Assembly (NCBI RefSeq): GCF_000764305.2
Contig: NW_025946656.1
Span: forward strand, 1 to 64,000
Length of the DNA stretch: 64,000 nucleotides
Source: Hyalella azteca
Lineage: Eukaryota; Arthropoda; Malacostraca; Amphipoda; Hyalellidae
Reading direction: 5' to 3'
Below are positions 24,501-31,593 of this stretch, piece by piece. Positions within the stretch are counted from its first letter, which is position 1; each line of letters starts with the position of its first letter. The translations under genes and the position numbers were made by a program. The notes under the pieces are model-generated. The model searched no databases and had not been told where the DNA came from. It saw only the letters and a list, made by a program, of their open reading frames with translations.

Positions 24501-27500
24501 CACTTCTCCGCTCAATAACAGGTCTTCACCATAGAGGCAGGTTTATAAGCCCTTTCCAACCTTGCCCTTTGGCCCCTTTCTAACCTTGCCTTACGAAAAA
24601 TTGTATAGAAAGAAGCTACTGGAGCTCAAAGTCGAATATGGCGCTGAACTATGGGTATTTCCAAAAGATATTTTTTTACAACTAAATGTGTATACCTAAC
24701 AAAGATGTTACTCACGTGATAGATTTGACTTTGAATCGTATGATCAATAGTGATAAACCATTAATGCAGGCAATAATATGATATATTGAAATGCACTTTG
24801 TAGCTAACTGATAAATAACGGAACATACTTTTTCATCGAAATGTATTCAAATCAAACTAACAAGCTGACTTTGAACCACAAATTTTTTTTAAATTAATTC
24901 CGAATCCACAAATAAAAGAAAATCCAGCTGTAAAATCTAAGACACAACAAAAGTTAAATCACTTTTCCATTATTAACATTGTTGATTAAAAAAAAGCTAT
25001 GCTCCGGACAAATGGTATATATCCTCTCCTTCATAATCAACGAATTTTTTGATATTTTAGTGTTTGTTAATTGAAAAGCCGTGTAAATGAAATTTTTGTT
25101 ATCGGTTGTAAATGAAACTCGATGACAGATTAAGAGAAGCTTTTGAAATTAGCAAAACGTCTCATATCTCTCGTACTGTAAAAGGTTTGAAAAATTCATA
25201 TAAAAAAATTAATAAAAGAAATTTTTTTCATAAAGCGGAAAAATTCCATTGCCAACATTTTTCTATCGAGTTCGCTTACAATGATAGAAACTGCCTTTCT
25301 GACGCGTAAAATGACAGAACTCAAATGCAGCGAAGCGCAATCTCTTACCAATCCGCTTAGATAGTCACAAAGCAGCTTGTTGGGTTGACAACAACCGCAT
25401 ATGAATACGCCTGTAAAATATTTTTTATATATTGAATTTATTTAAGTTTTGAGGTAGAGTTATGCATTGGGGTTTGAGCTCGCGTACGTTTAGATGAGGT
25501 TCCATTATTCCATTATGTCCATATTCATATTATTTACATTTGAACAATAATAGATTTTAGAGCAGTGCTGTTTTTAAAATTTGTCACAACCAGGTGTTCA
25601 GTTACCTTGATAATTCCATCAACAAAAGAATCATCTATGAATATTTGCAATTGTTTTTAATTCATTCTTTAAATATTCTTCGTAAGAACGAAATTTAATC
25701 GTTTCTTATACTACGGCTTGAATAATCGTGAGATATCAGTCCAATATAAGATGTTTCAAAGTCCCGGCTTAAATAATCCTGAGATATCAGTTTAATGTTG
25801 GTTGTCTGAGAGCCCAAGTTTGAATAATCACGAACTATCAGTCCAATATCAGTTGTTTCAAAGACCCGGTTCGAATAACCACGAGATATCTGTCCAATAT
25901 CAGTTGTTTGAGAGCACAAGTTCAAATAATCACGAGATATCAGTTTAATATCAATTGTTTCAAAGACCTGTTTTGAATAATCACGAAATATCAGTCCATT
26001 ATCAGTTGTTTCAAAACCCGCTTTGAATAATAACGAGATATCAGTCCAATATCTGTTGTTTCAAAGACCCGTTTTGAATAATCACGAGATGGCAGTCCAA
26101 TATCAGTTGTTTGAGAGCCCAAGTTCGAATAATCCCGCGATATCAGTCCAATATCAGTTGTTTCAAAGACCCGTTTTGAATAATCACGAGATTTCAGTCC
26201 AATATCAGTTGTTTGAGAGCACAAGTTCGAATAATCATTCGATATCTGTCCAATACCAGTTATTTCAAAGACCCATTTTGAATAATCACGAGATATCAAT
26301 CCAATATCAGTTGTTTGAGAGCCCAAGTTCGAATAATCACGAGATATCAGTCCAATATCAGTTGTCCTCAATATTCCCACACAAAAGGTCCGCCCGGAGA
26401 ATTGGTGTCGTGTTCGCTGGTGAACCAAAGCGCCACGTCCCTGGCTGTCAGTTGCGTGCCAGGCCACAACGGAGGACTCAGGCAGACGTTCAACGTCAAG
26501 GTATAGTCAGAGGCTCTATTTTTAACCAGTGCTCGAAGAACTGAATGATGTAATTTAATGTCTTTCTATGTAATAAATGAGCTTTACAATGTACTAAAGA
26601 GACGCATAATGTGCCAAACTGACTCATAAAGTACCAAAGCGACACATCAAGTAGCAATTAGTAGGTGGATAAAGTACTAACGAGGTGTATAAAGTACCAG
26701 AGCGACGCATGAAGTACCAAGAAGATACATAAAGTACCAAAACAATGCATTAAGTGCCATATCGACCCATAATATACCAAATTGTAAATAATTTACTAGA
26801 GCAACGCTGAGATTTACCAAAATGGCGCAAGAAGGGCCGAAGCACATCATAAAATGCTTTTTTTAGGCAGAGCAAAGCAAATAAATTCATAAATGCAGGT
26901 ACCATCACGGCACTCAAAATGTTTTGCATTTGAAGACCATTTAAGCGAGTGGCAAAATATAGTTTCCGTCCATTAAAACTTCGCTTAGGGTGGTGAGATT
27001 TCCAGCCTTGATAAAGCTCTAATTGTGACTTTAGATTAATTGTAGGTACAATCTTCGTTCTAATGGCAAATGAAGTCTTTATAATAAATGACATTATCCC
27101 ACGTAGGTACGTAATCTCAATAAATAAGTTTGATTAAATACCATCTCTCTAATATTTTTTTTCTTTTTGCTAGTCTCAATTTCCTGTCGCTGATGAAGAA
27201 TGCACCAAGAAAAGATTTCTTTCGTTTACAAATAAATTCTTCATTTTTCGAGGTGAATATAGAAATTACAATATGCGAAATTTGCACGATCGTTTCCGTA
27301 CCTAATAGAAATACTTGAACTTCCTCATTGTATTGAATCTTGAATTACTTGGAACAAATGTTCGTGCCTAACAGTAGCTAGCAAAAGGGGTGTATCGTCA
27401 CACTTTCCATAAACAGCTTAAATCATAGGTTACCCCCAACCATTTACCCCAAATCTTACCCAACAAAATTAACTAATTACTTTCAATATTATTACGAACA

Positions 27501-30500
27501 TTTACCCCCGAATCTGCATAAACAGGGTACCGATCATTTACACAATAAAATTAAATTTGTTGGGTAAGATTTGGGGTAAATGGTTGGGGGTAACCTATGA
27601 TTTAAGCTGTTTATGGAAAGTGTGACGATACACCCCTTTTGCTAGCTACTCCTAACGAAGTTTGCATCAGAGATTCATCGAGTCAATTGCAGATACTGCG
27701 ACACGTGTAGAGTTTAATTTACATAGAGTTTAATAACTAAATTCAGCTTAACTAGACGTTAAAGTGATTCTATCTTATAGTAATTTATAGAAGTTTGTAT
27801 GAGCTTGTCACTGAAGCCTGACTCCGAGAATATGTTGGCTGTTCGAGTGCCTATCCGCGATACTTATTTAACGCATCAGGATATTGCCTGGAGATGAACA
27901 TGTAGAGGGAAAGTCTAGGGCGAGAATAACATGGCATTGAGAAATTTGAGGAAAAGTTTTCTTCTACAATTTTTATCTGTTTCTTAAATTGGTATATGCA
28001 AATATAGTGGGAAATTTTCCGAGAGAGTTCAGATCGGGGTGACGGTTTCTTATTTGATACAAGTTTTATGCAAATATAGTGGGAAATTTGCTAAATAGTC
28101 TTTTCGTATTCATCCCGAACACCTCGTACTCCATGTAAAGAATTTTGTTTTAATGAATTTTCTGCAATTGGGCTGCCAGATTCACGCATCTATTTATGAA
28201 GTTTCTAGGTATACCCATAAATGTATAGCTCACAATTACCTGGGGCGGCATATATGTAACACTTGCAACTCTCCAATAACATGCATTAATTAATAGCATT
28301 TTATGGGGTGTCCTTTAAGATGTGGCACTCACTGTTCCTTATAGGACCTGTAACACGAGTCTCTAAAAGATTATGGTGAACTATAACATTTATCAATAAC
28401 AGTTTCTGAAGCGATTTACTTTTGTCACTAATTGTTTTTGGTGTACGTTGTTTACCTCAGGTTTTGGACGAACTTTCTGGGAATCTTGTAGCGAACGTAA
28501 CATCGGCCTCACCAGAAGTGCTCGTGACGAGCTTAGCTCCGGGCCGAGATTATCTGATCGAAGTTGTGGCTGTGAATGCCAAGGGTACTTCCAGTCCAGT
28601 TATACTGCAAGGATTTGCACTCAAAGTGGCTGAAAATAAAATTCGTAAGTTTTATATGGTACAAGAGACATTGATTTATTTTGTATAGCCTTCAAATTTT
28701 CAAATAGGGATCAGTACACTTTGCTGCATTATTTATTTTAGTGAATTCGTTAATTAATTTAGCGCCATTAAAATGTTTAAATTATTTGAAAATTTAAGTC
28801 ATCGGGAAATATTTCAGTAACCTTTTTAACTCTTTTTCATTGCTGTCGTTAACATTTTAAAGCCATTTAAACTATATTATATTTTAGTAATATGACTTAT
28901 ACTCTTCCAGGTATTTTAAAAGGTTTACTTTAGAACACACGTCTGTCATGATTAAAATTATTCTTTGAATTCGAAGAGTTTTCTCATTTCTATCACACAA
29001 AAGTTCTGTTTTCTTTTTATCTTCAAAATACATAACGAATATTTAGACCTGCTGGTAAGATTTCACTATTTCACGAGCATATAAATGATCTTCATGCTAT
29101 TTACATTGTTCTAAAGACCAAACACTCCTGCCTGTGACTTGCCACGAAGGATAGCATGACACTCCTGCCTGTTAACACCTATTTTTTACTGAGAATTTTT
29201 CCATTCAAGACAATGTAGTTACATAATTCCCATGACTTACTTTCAGAAAATATTTCGTTGAAGATGTCGTCTTCAAGCCTTTTTTTCATCTGGTCATAAT
29301 TTTATGTTATTGCTACTATTGTCTCGATTGAAATATTCTCGAGCTCAAGTCATTCTATTTCAATCAAACATTGTATCATTACATAACAAAGCTTAGGTTA
29401 CGTACATTTGCTTGTTTTTTTAGCGCATTTTCTCATTTATGGAAAAAAGGCGTTATTGTGCTCGTCATGTCCGTCTGTCTGTCCGTCTGACCGTATGTCT
29501 GTCCGTCTGTCCGTCCGTCTGTCCGTGACTTCACGTTTTCGTCTACGAGAAAATGCGCTTTCTGTCACTCACTGCAGTGAGTACTGAGTTATATTTTTTC
29601 TTACGATACCTAAAAATAATGCTACAAGAAATAGAAGTCATACCAAATACTGCCTTTTCTCTGGTTCAGATTCCCTGAGTCCGGGGCCAAGCAACTCCCT
29701 GCTGGTGCCAGTGTTCGCCGGAGTCCTGGCGGGAGTTTTGAGTGTAGCCATCTTGCTTCTTATTTTTACCAAAGTTAGGCGCAAGAAAAGACGCACTCGC
29801 GCCGAACTTCAGCCTCCGGGAGAACATGGTGAGCATCCGTCCGTATAATGTATACATCTATCTACGCGTGGCAGCGGGTTCCGGCTGGTGTGTTTTGGAA
29901 ATCATACAGCAATATTTTATTAGCGAAAATAATAGTAATGCATTAATCTATCTACGCGTGGCAGCGGGTTCCGACTAGTGTGTTTTGGAAATCATACAGC
30001 AATATTTTATTAGCGAAAATAACAGTAATGCATTAATCTATCTATGCGTGGCAGCGGGTTCCGACTAGTGTGTTTTGGAAATCATGCAATAATATTTTAT
30101 TAGCGAAAATAACAGTAATGCATTAATCTATCTACGCGTGGCAGCGGGTTCCGGCTGGTGTGTTCTGGAAATCATACAGCAATATTTTATTAGCGAAAAT
30201 AACAGTAATGCATTAATCTATCTATGCGTGGCAGCGGGTTCCGACTAGTGTGTTCTGGAAATCATGCAATAATATTTCATTAGCTAAAATAATAGTCTAC
30301 GTTACTGTGGTGTTGATGTTTATTTTTCGTCCAGTAGTACCACACATGAACTATTCTGGTGTAATTATACATTTTTTCAATTTTTTCCGCTGTTCTAGAT
30401 CTGAAGAATTGTGTTTTAAATCTTATATCTCAGTCACCGAGAACATTCCTTGAGCACTCGTGGAATTTCTTTCAAGTGTTACATAGATATAAAAATTTGC

Positions 30501-31317
30501 GTAATTTTGGCTGAAAAAACTTATATCGACTTAACAGCTCCACTCTCTGGTTCATCGAACGGTTCTCTGGAGGAAGACGATGGGATGGGAGAAATAAAGA
30601 CTTCTTGTCCAGCAACTTACCGTTCCAGACCACTCACACCTGAGGTGAGTCCTTATTTATATATAATTAATAAATTGTAACCGCGAAAGTCAGTTAAAAG
30701 TGAAAGAGCTGACTTAAGAGGAACTAACTATGTACCAACAAAATAATATACCCAACAGTTAATTGTTCTTATCGATTATTGTTTGGCCATTATTAAATGA
30801 ATTATATATAATTCATTTATTTGGTCAATACTATCGCATTATTTATACCTCAGTCATTGTTGATATTTTTCATTATTTTCTTCAGACACCTCCAGCTATT
30901 GGCACAACTTCACTTAAGACCTACATGCCGGTCGAAACCTCCACAGGCTTTGATACTCCATCGAATCCATCTTTACCGTCAGCCAAATCTCCAGCAGAGA
31001 GACCCCCTAATCTCACCTGTTATCAAACGTTACCCACTCGTTCGAAAGATCGGTGTGGCAGCATCCCTGACGTTGCTGCTCCAGCTTGCACTCCACCTTT
31101 AACTTCTCCTTTGGATTCCCCTGTTCTTCGAGGTGAAGACGGCAATGAAAAAAATTCAAGTGGGAATTCTTTATCAAGACGAGGTCTTAGAGGTCAGCCT
31201 TTAACGGCCCTCGTGGACAGAATTGGATCACCAGGTTCGATAGGCAGCGCGACATCTCATCAGTATTACACCTTGAAAATTAACTGCACACGGAGACACA
31301 ATGAGAGTTTCGTTTAA
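6453..31317 (+). CDS. Sidestep-family Ig/FN3 transmembrane receptor, 16 exons (5' partial)
   Basis: Spliced gene. Exons: 6453-6582, 7954-8062, 8854-8974, 12436-12546, 13346-13612, 15651-15799, 16123-16270, 20129-20259, 21808-21973, 23228-23325, 23868-24153, 26388-26500, 28461-28644, 29670-29828, 30538-30644, 30886-31317. Lengths sum to 2711 nt, i.e. 2 nt of a split codon plus 903 codons including TAA, and every junction phase agrees. Order: five Ig domains, one FN3, one TM helix, basic stop-transfer and a Ser/Pro-rich cytoplasmic tail. Motifs typical of the sidestep family include VLWYKD and YTCRVDF in Ig1, VAGPYEE in Ig2, NIKEGDD in Ig4 and CWAQNRIGWQREPC in Ig5. Known for the family: Drosophila Side proteins are cell-surface partners of Beat Ig proteins in axon guidance and synaptic choice; I infer a similar role. 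Which Side paralogue this matches cannot be decided by eye. The signal peptide exon is missing from the window or not recognised. Confidence 0.5.
6536..7485 (+). repeat. Exon 1 donor minisatellite, 13 donor copies
   Basis: Tandem array with an 85-bp full unit and a shorter unit of about 57 bp that lacks the middle segment. The first unit is the 3' end of exon 1 itself. Counting CTTCTAC or TTTCTAC before the donor gives 13 junction copies at roughly 6580, 6665, 6750, 6807, 6864, 6950, 7008, 7065, 7122, 7180, 7266, 7351 and 7437. Eleven read ACAG|GTGAGT, one ACAG|GTGATT and one ACGG|GTGATT. Because exon 1 happens to end CCTTTCTACAG, each unit is also an acceptor directly abutting a donor. Confidence 0.5.
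7486..7953. other. Rest of intron 1
   Basis: No exon. The 68-codon frame 7545-7751 has no motif. Confidence 0.5.
7954..8062 (+). CDS. Exon 2: middle of Ig1, with probable GC donor
   Basis: Acceptor CCCGAGCAG ends at 7953. One base completes the split serine codon (FY-S-FDGR), then 36 codons include the family pattern YSFDGR and LGTRTSFSPLYRREPYE. Phase 0 is needed at the end because exon 3 starts in phase 0. No GT donor fits right after the conserved part; GAG|GCATGT at 8063 is a reasonable GC-AG donor. The alternative is GTACAA at 8081, also phase 0, which would add six residues (ACYLLY) not expected in the fold. The exact 3' border is therefore uncertain. Confidence 0.5.
8037..8415 (+). 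repeat. Two-copy 189-bp tandem duplication of exon 2 end and donor
   Basis: Copy 1 starts at 8037 inside exon 2 and copy 2 at 8226. Both carry CGCAGGGAGCC, then TGAGGCATGTTAT, then the same downstream intron sequence, with scattered substitutions. The duplicated copy keeps the GAG|GCATGT junction but has only a short piece of coding sequence before it. Confidence 0.5.
8854..8974 (+). CDS. Exon 3: C-terminal part of Ig1
   Basis: Acceptor CCTCCCTAG ends at 8853 and donor GTGGGT starts at 8975. Forty codons plus one base (phase 1). It encodes GIVGELRVNNLG, the Ig E-F region, then ADSGNYTCRVDF, which has the D-x-G-x-Y-x-C signature of the second Ig cysteine, followed by the G strand ending LDVH. 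CRVDF directly after this cysteine is characteristic of the first Ig domain in the sidestep family. The 3' 85 nt of this exon are copied several times into intron 3. Confidence 0.5.
8890..9600 (+). repeat. Exon 3 tandem copies in intron 3
   Basis: Unit of 137 bp starting AGAGCTGACTCCGG: original at 8890, near-complete copies at 9027 and 9164, then shorter decaying copies near 9301, 9386, 9470 and 9550 that keep only GGTCACACTTGACGTGCACG|GTGGGT or less. The two long copies stay open in the exon 3 frame and keep the donor. Confidence 0.5.
9601..10589. other. Intron 3 sequence, no gene seen
   Basis: AT-rich intron. A patch at 9960-10110 has loosely repeated ATTCATGAAAATTCAA-like words. I see no exon or RNA gene. 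Confidence 0.5.
10590..12035 (-). pseudogene. Penelope-like retroelement relic (RT and GIY-YIG)
   Basis: Read on the minus strand and across several frameshifts and stops, the segment keeps the order of a Penelope-like element. Near 12030 it reads LDVESLFPDIP, an RT motif with the first catalytic Asp; at about 11860-11820 TDGVSMGSPL; near 11720 TYVEDC, where intact elements have YVDD; at about 11580-11500 FLDV-like and LHVRSECPQWYK; and near 11010 LYIGVITTTLSKR, matching the YIG half of the GIY-YIG endonuclease. The GACGCGTTTCGCTCAG word near 10599 resembles the 3' region of such elements. Many stops mean it is dead. It lies antisense inside intron 3 of the receptor gene. Confidence 0.5.
12436..12546 (+). 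CDS. Exon 4: start of Ig2
   Basis: Acceptor TTTGTCTCTAG ends at 12435 and donor GTGAGA starts at 12547. Two bases complete a Glu codon, then 36 codons plus one base. It encodes EPVESLVVVD, then EVKSVAGPYEEQSSLYLKCRAGG. The GPYxEG/Q-like stretch before the first cysteine is a hallmark of the second Ig domain of sidestep-type receptors. Confidence 0.5.
13346..13612 (+). CDS. Exon 5: rest of Ig2 with Ser/Thr/Tyr-rich insert
   Basis: Acceptor CGAACCCCAG ends at 13345 and donor GTGAGT starts at 13613. Phase 1 in, phase 1 out. It encodes GYPQPDLEW with the Ig core Trp, a low-complexity insert of about 25 residues rich in Ser, Thr and Tyr between the C and E strands, then VEAVLQVAEL and RRFTCRANNSHL with the second cysteine. 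FxCxAxNxxL is the usual end of Ig2 in this family. The insert is longer and more repetitive than I expect there. Confidence 0.5.
13613..15650. other. Intron 5, no gene seen
   Basis: AT-rich. The short open frames at 13913-14241 and 14639-14929 have no splice context or recognisable motif. Confidence 0.5.
15651..15799 (+). CDS. Exon 6: start of Ig3
   Basis: Acceptor ATTCCTTTCAG ends at 15650 and donor GTGAGT starts at 15800. Two bases complete a Tyr codon, then 49 codons. It encodes YGPLAVELNG, LLAGKPTEVECRTGGSRPPP and DFIWTPKH. This is the linker Tyr-Gly-Pro-Leu, the first cysteine and the core Trp of Ig3; VECRxxGSRPP is a family signature. Confidence 0.5.
16123..16270 (+). CDS. Exon 7: end of Ig3
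   Basis: Acceptor CTGCAAAAG ends at 16122. It has 49 codons plus one base and encodes SGNLSVSRARL, then WEDDGRTVSCTATNPAV with the second cysteine, and ends KLVVK. The phase required by exon 8 puts the donor at T|GTTGGT (16271), which is weak. Use of any donor further downstream would read Cys-Trp-stop right away. The junction is the seed of the 47-bp array that follows. Confidence 0.5.
16261..16880 (+). repeat. 47-bp donor-containing minisatellite after exon 7
   Basis: About 12 copies of a 47-bp unit of the form GTTAAATGTGAGTAATCC plus CTTGAAATTAAGACATAGTC plus ATAAGCCATC. The start of the unit matches the exon 7 end (GTTGTTAAAT|GTTGGTAACC). Most copies carry AAAT|GTGAGTAA, a better donor than the real junction. 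Confidence 0.5.
16881..19400. other. Intron 7 central part, possible internal promoter
   Basis: Mostly AT-rich and without exons. A GC-richer patch at 17640-17870 has two inverted CCAAT boxes (GATTGGCGGG at 17741 and ATTGG at 17774), an initiator-like CTCAGCAGTT at 17821, and a short ATG frame ending CGGTTACAG|GTAATT at 17861. The frame does not fit the phase of exon 8. An AGCGCATTTTCTC element (listed separately) lies at 18.8-18.98 kb. Confidence 0.5.
18795..18976 (-). mobile_element. AGCGCATTTTCTC MITE, copy A
   Basis: Short element with inverted ends AGCGCATTTTCTC and GAGAAAATGCGCT, a GACAGACGGACGG microsatellite core, and a flanking CTCACTGCAGTGAG palindrome. It has the same layout as the copies at 29.4, 38.6, 53.7 and 54.1 kb. 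No coding capacity. Confidence 0.5.
19400..20159 (+). repeat. Exon 8 acceptor minisatellite, about 147-bp unit
   Basis: Five copies (starts near 19534, 19683, 19828, 19974 and 20124, plus a partial copy near 19420) of CCCTTAAG|ACCCACC, TCGCGTGGAGGCACACTTGG, then AT-rich intron. The last copy is the true exon 8 border. In the decoys the exon copy changes to GGCGC|GTGTAA after 30 nt; the true exon continues GGCTCGTTCCC. Confidence 0.5.
20129..20259 (+). CDS. Exon 8: start of Ig4
   Basis: Acceptor GATCCCTTAAG ends at 20128 and donor GTCAGA starts at 20260. Two bases complete a Tyr codon, then 43 codons. It encodes YPPRVEAHLARS, LDPDNIKEGDDAFFECRV and NANPSPRAIVWLHE. LNPDDIKEGDDVYFEC-like sequence is a strong sidestep-family signature. 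The acceptor is the last of five near-identical copies, so choice of the right one is not trivial for the spliceosome. Confidence 0.5.
20260..21807. other. Intron 8, no gene seen
   Basis: AT-rich. The open frames at 21417-21784 are low-complexity and run into exon 9 only out of frame. Confidence 0.5.
21808..21973 (+). CDS. Exon 9: end of Ig4
   Basis: Acceptor TTCTGTCACAG ends at 21807 and donor GTGAGT starts at 21974. It has 55 codons plus one base: GKEIVEGSG, then LVFQGLMRGAEGNYQCRVTN with the second cysteine, and LGTALSVPTRISVQ. The last 43 nt and the donor form the seed of the 55-bp array downstream. Confidence 0.5.
21931..22420 (+). repeat. 55-bp exon 9 donor minisatellite, 9 copies
   Basis: Copies start near 21931 (the exon itself), 21986, 22041, 22096, 22151, 22206, 22261, 22312 and 22366. 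Each has CACAGCGCTCAGTG, ACGCGTATCAG and TGCAGT|GTGAGTAAA. An N at 22293 sits in the seventh copy, so the true copy number may differ. Confidence 0.5.
22421..23227. other. Rest of intron 9, no gene seen
   Basis: AT-rich; the two short open frames at 22714-23134 show no motif. Confidence 0.5.
23228..23325 (+). CDS. Exon 10: start of Ig5
   Basis: Acceptor CATTCTACAG ends at 23227 and donor GTAAGT starts at 23326. Two bases complete Tyr, then 32 codons: YAPECIEKNNNTVSVSPDEE, then ANLKCDVDASPKD. YAPxC followed by a first Ig cysteine is the usual start of Ig5 in sidestep receptors; the extra cysteine just after YAPE is conserved in the family. Confidence 0.5.
23868..24153 (+). CDS. Exon 11: rest of Ig5
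   Basis: The acceptor is a tandem CAGCAG, so the exon can start at 23868 or 23871 with one Gln more or less. Donor GTAAGA starts at 24154. It encodes MKFRWAVN with the core Trp, an acidic loop rich in Glu and Asp (about residues 40-60 of the exon), VVFCWAQNRIGWQREPCTF with the second cysteine and the family CWGQNxxGxQxxPC pattern, and ends VKPA. Confidence 0.5.
24154..25700. other. Intron 11 first part, no gene seen
   Basis: AT-rich. Small local repeats of GATGAGACATCG-like words occur at 24390-24450. No exon-like segment. Confidence 0.5.
25712..26372 (+). repeat. 51-bp alternating minisatellite before exon 12
   Basis: About 13 copies of a 51-bp unit around GAATAATCACGAGATATCAG and TCCAATATCAGTTGTTT. 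Two subtypes alternate (TTTCAAAGACCCGTTT and TTTGAGAGCCCAAGTTC), giving a 102-bp higher-order repeat. 51 is divisible by three, so frames stay open on both strands. The array stops about 15 bp before the exon 12 acceptor. Confidence 0.5.
26388..26500 (+). CDS. Exon 12: first half of FN3
   Basis: Acceptor CACACAAAAG ends at 26387 and donor GTATAG starts at 26501. Two bases complete Gly, then 37 codons: GPPGELVSCSLVNQSATSLA, VSCVPGHNGGLRQTFNVK. The two cysteines and C-x-x-G-x-x-GGL-x-Q-x-F are the typical first half of the sidestep fibronectin type III domain. Confidence 0.5.
26501..27366. other. Intron 12 first part
   Basis: AT-rich. 26590-26790 has loose repeats of the word CATAAAGTACCAAA. 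No gene seen. Confidence 0.5.
27373..27650. mobile_element. Fold-back MITE with 95-bp inverted arms
   Basis: Left arm starts AGTAGCTAGCAAAAGGGGTG and the right arm is its reverse complement ending CCCCTTTTGCTAGCTACT. The arms match without mismatch over about 95 bp around an 85-90 bp AT-rich centre. CCTAAC at 27367-27372 and 27651-27656 looks like a target duplication. No ORF, so non-autonomous. Confidence 0.5.
28461..28644 (+). CDS. Exon 13: second half of FN3
   Basis: Acceptor TTTACCTCAG ends at 28460 and donor GTAAGT starts at 28645. It has 61 codons plus one base: VLDELSGNLVANVTS, then LVTSLAPGRDYLIEVVAVNA, KGTSSPVILQGFALK. L-x-P-G-x-x-Y-x-x-x-V-x-A-x-N-x-KG is the FN3 F-G region. It ends in the membrane-proximal VAENKI. 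Confidence 0.5.
28645..29414. other. Intron 13, no gene seen
   Basis: AT-rich. ACTCCTGCCTGT occurs twice at 29126 and 29161. Confidence 0.5.
29415..29599 (+). mobile_element. AGCGCATTTTCTC MITE, copy B
   Basis: Same layout as copy A in the other orientation: TTTTAGCGCATTTTCTCATT, a GTCCGTCTGTCC microsatellite, GAGAAAATGCGCT, then the CTCACTGCAGTGAG palindrome and GTACTGAGTTATATTTTT. Confidence 0.5.
29670..29828 (+). CDS. Exon 14: transmembrane helix
   Basis: Acceptor TCTCTGGTTCAG ends at 29669 and donor GTGAGC starts at 29829. Phase 1 in, phase 1 out. After HSLSPGPSNS comes a hydrophobic run LLVPVFAGVLAGVLSVAILL and LIFTKV, then a basic stop-transfer VRRKKRRTR. This fixes the topology: domains from exons 1-13 outside, the rest in the cytoplasm. 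Confidence 0.5.
29848..30300 (+). repeat. 90-bp minisatellite in intron 14, 5 copies
   Basis: Units start at 29857, 29947, 30037, 30127 and 30217 with CTATCTACGCGTGGCAGCGG, then GTGTGTT(T/C)TGGAAATCAT and GCATTAAT. It begins about 20 bp after the exon 14 donor but does not include it. Confidence 0.5.
30538..30644 (+). CDS. Exon 15: juxtamembrane cytoplasmic tail
   Basis: Acceptor CGACTTAACAG ends at 30537 and donor GTGAGT starts at 30645. Two bases complete Ala, then 35 codons: APLSGSSNGSLEEDDGMGE, then CPATYRSRPLTPE. Acidic and Ser-rich. The LTPE border continues directly into TPP of the next exon. Confidence 0.5.
30886..31317 (+). CDS. Exon 16: terminal coding exon
   Basis: Acceptor TTTTCTTCAG ends at 30885; stop TAA at 31315-31317. 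It has 143 residues, rich in Pro, Ser and Thr, with TPPAIGTTSLKTYMPVETS near the start and SLSRRGLRGQPLTALVDRIG further on. The C-terminus is NESFV; S-x-V at the end fits a class I PDZ ligand, so tethering to a PDZ scaffold is possible (inference). Confidence 0.5.
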   Translation, partial: TPPAIGTTSLKTYMPVETSTGFDTPSNPSLPSAKSPAERPPNLTCYQTLPTRSKDRCGSIPDVAAPACTPPLTSPLDSPVLRGEDGNEKNSSGNSLSRRGLRGQPLTALVDRIGSPGSIGSATSHQYYTLKINCTRRHNESFV

Positions 31318-31593
31318 TTTGTTTTAGTTTTTACGTATTGACCGTCGTAACTCTCATTTAAATAAATGACAGGTTTTAATTTGTTTTATCATGTTTATTA
31401 CCGATGGCAACCTCAATGAATTTACAGTTAAAACATTGAAAGTAAATTCGAGGTCGTTGTTGATGCAAGGAAATATTTCTTTTCATTACCGTCATCTTAC
31501 CTGTTTAAAGTCAATCAGAAACTAGAATTGTGTCAGCTTCTCTCGTTCTTTTATAGAAAGACTTTTCGAATAGTTTATGCAGATGAAAATAAA
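31318..31593 (+). promoter_or_regulatory. 3' UTR and poly(A) signals
   Basis: AATAAA at 31361-31366, 44 nt after the stop, is the first candidate signal; a second AATAAA is at 31588-31593. Which one is used is not visible. Confidence 0.5.

Noticed and set aside
25991..26544. Long open frames with repeated peptides on both strands
   Set aside because: They come from the 51-bp tandem repeat, whose length is divisible by three; neither is supported by splice sites or a start, and the plus frame runs through exon 12 in the wrong frame.
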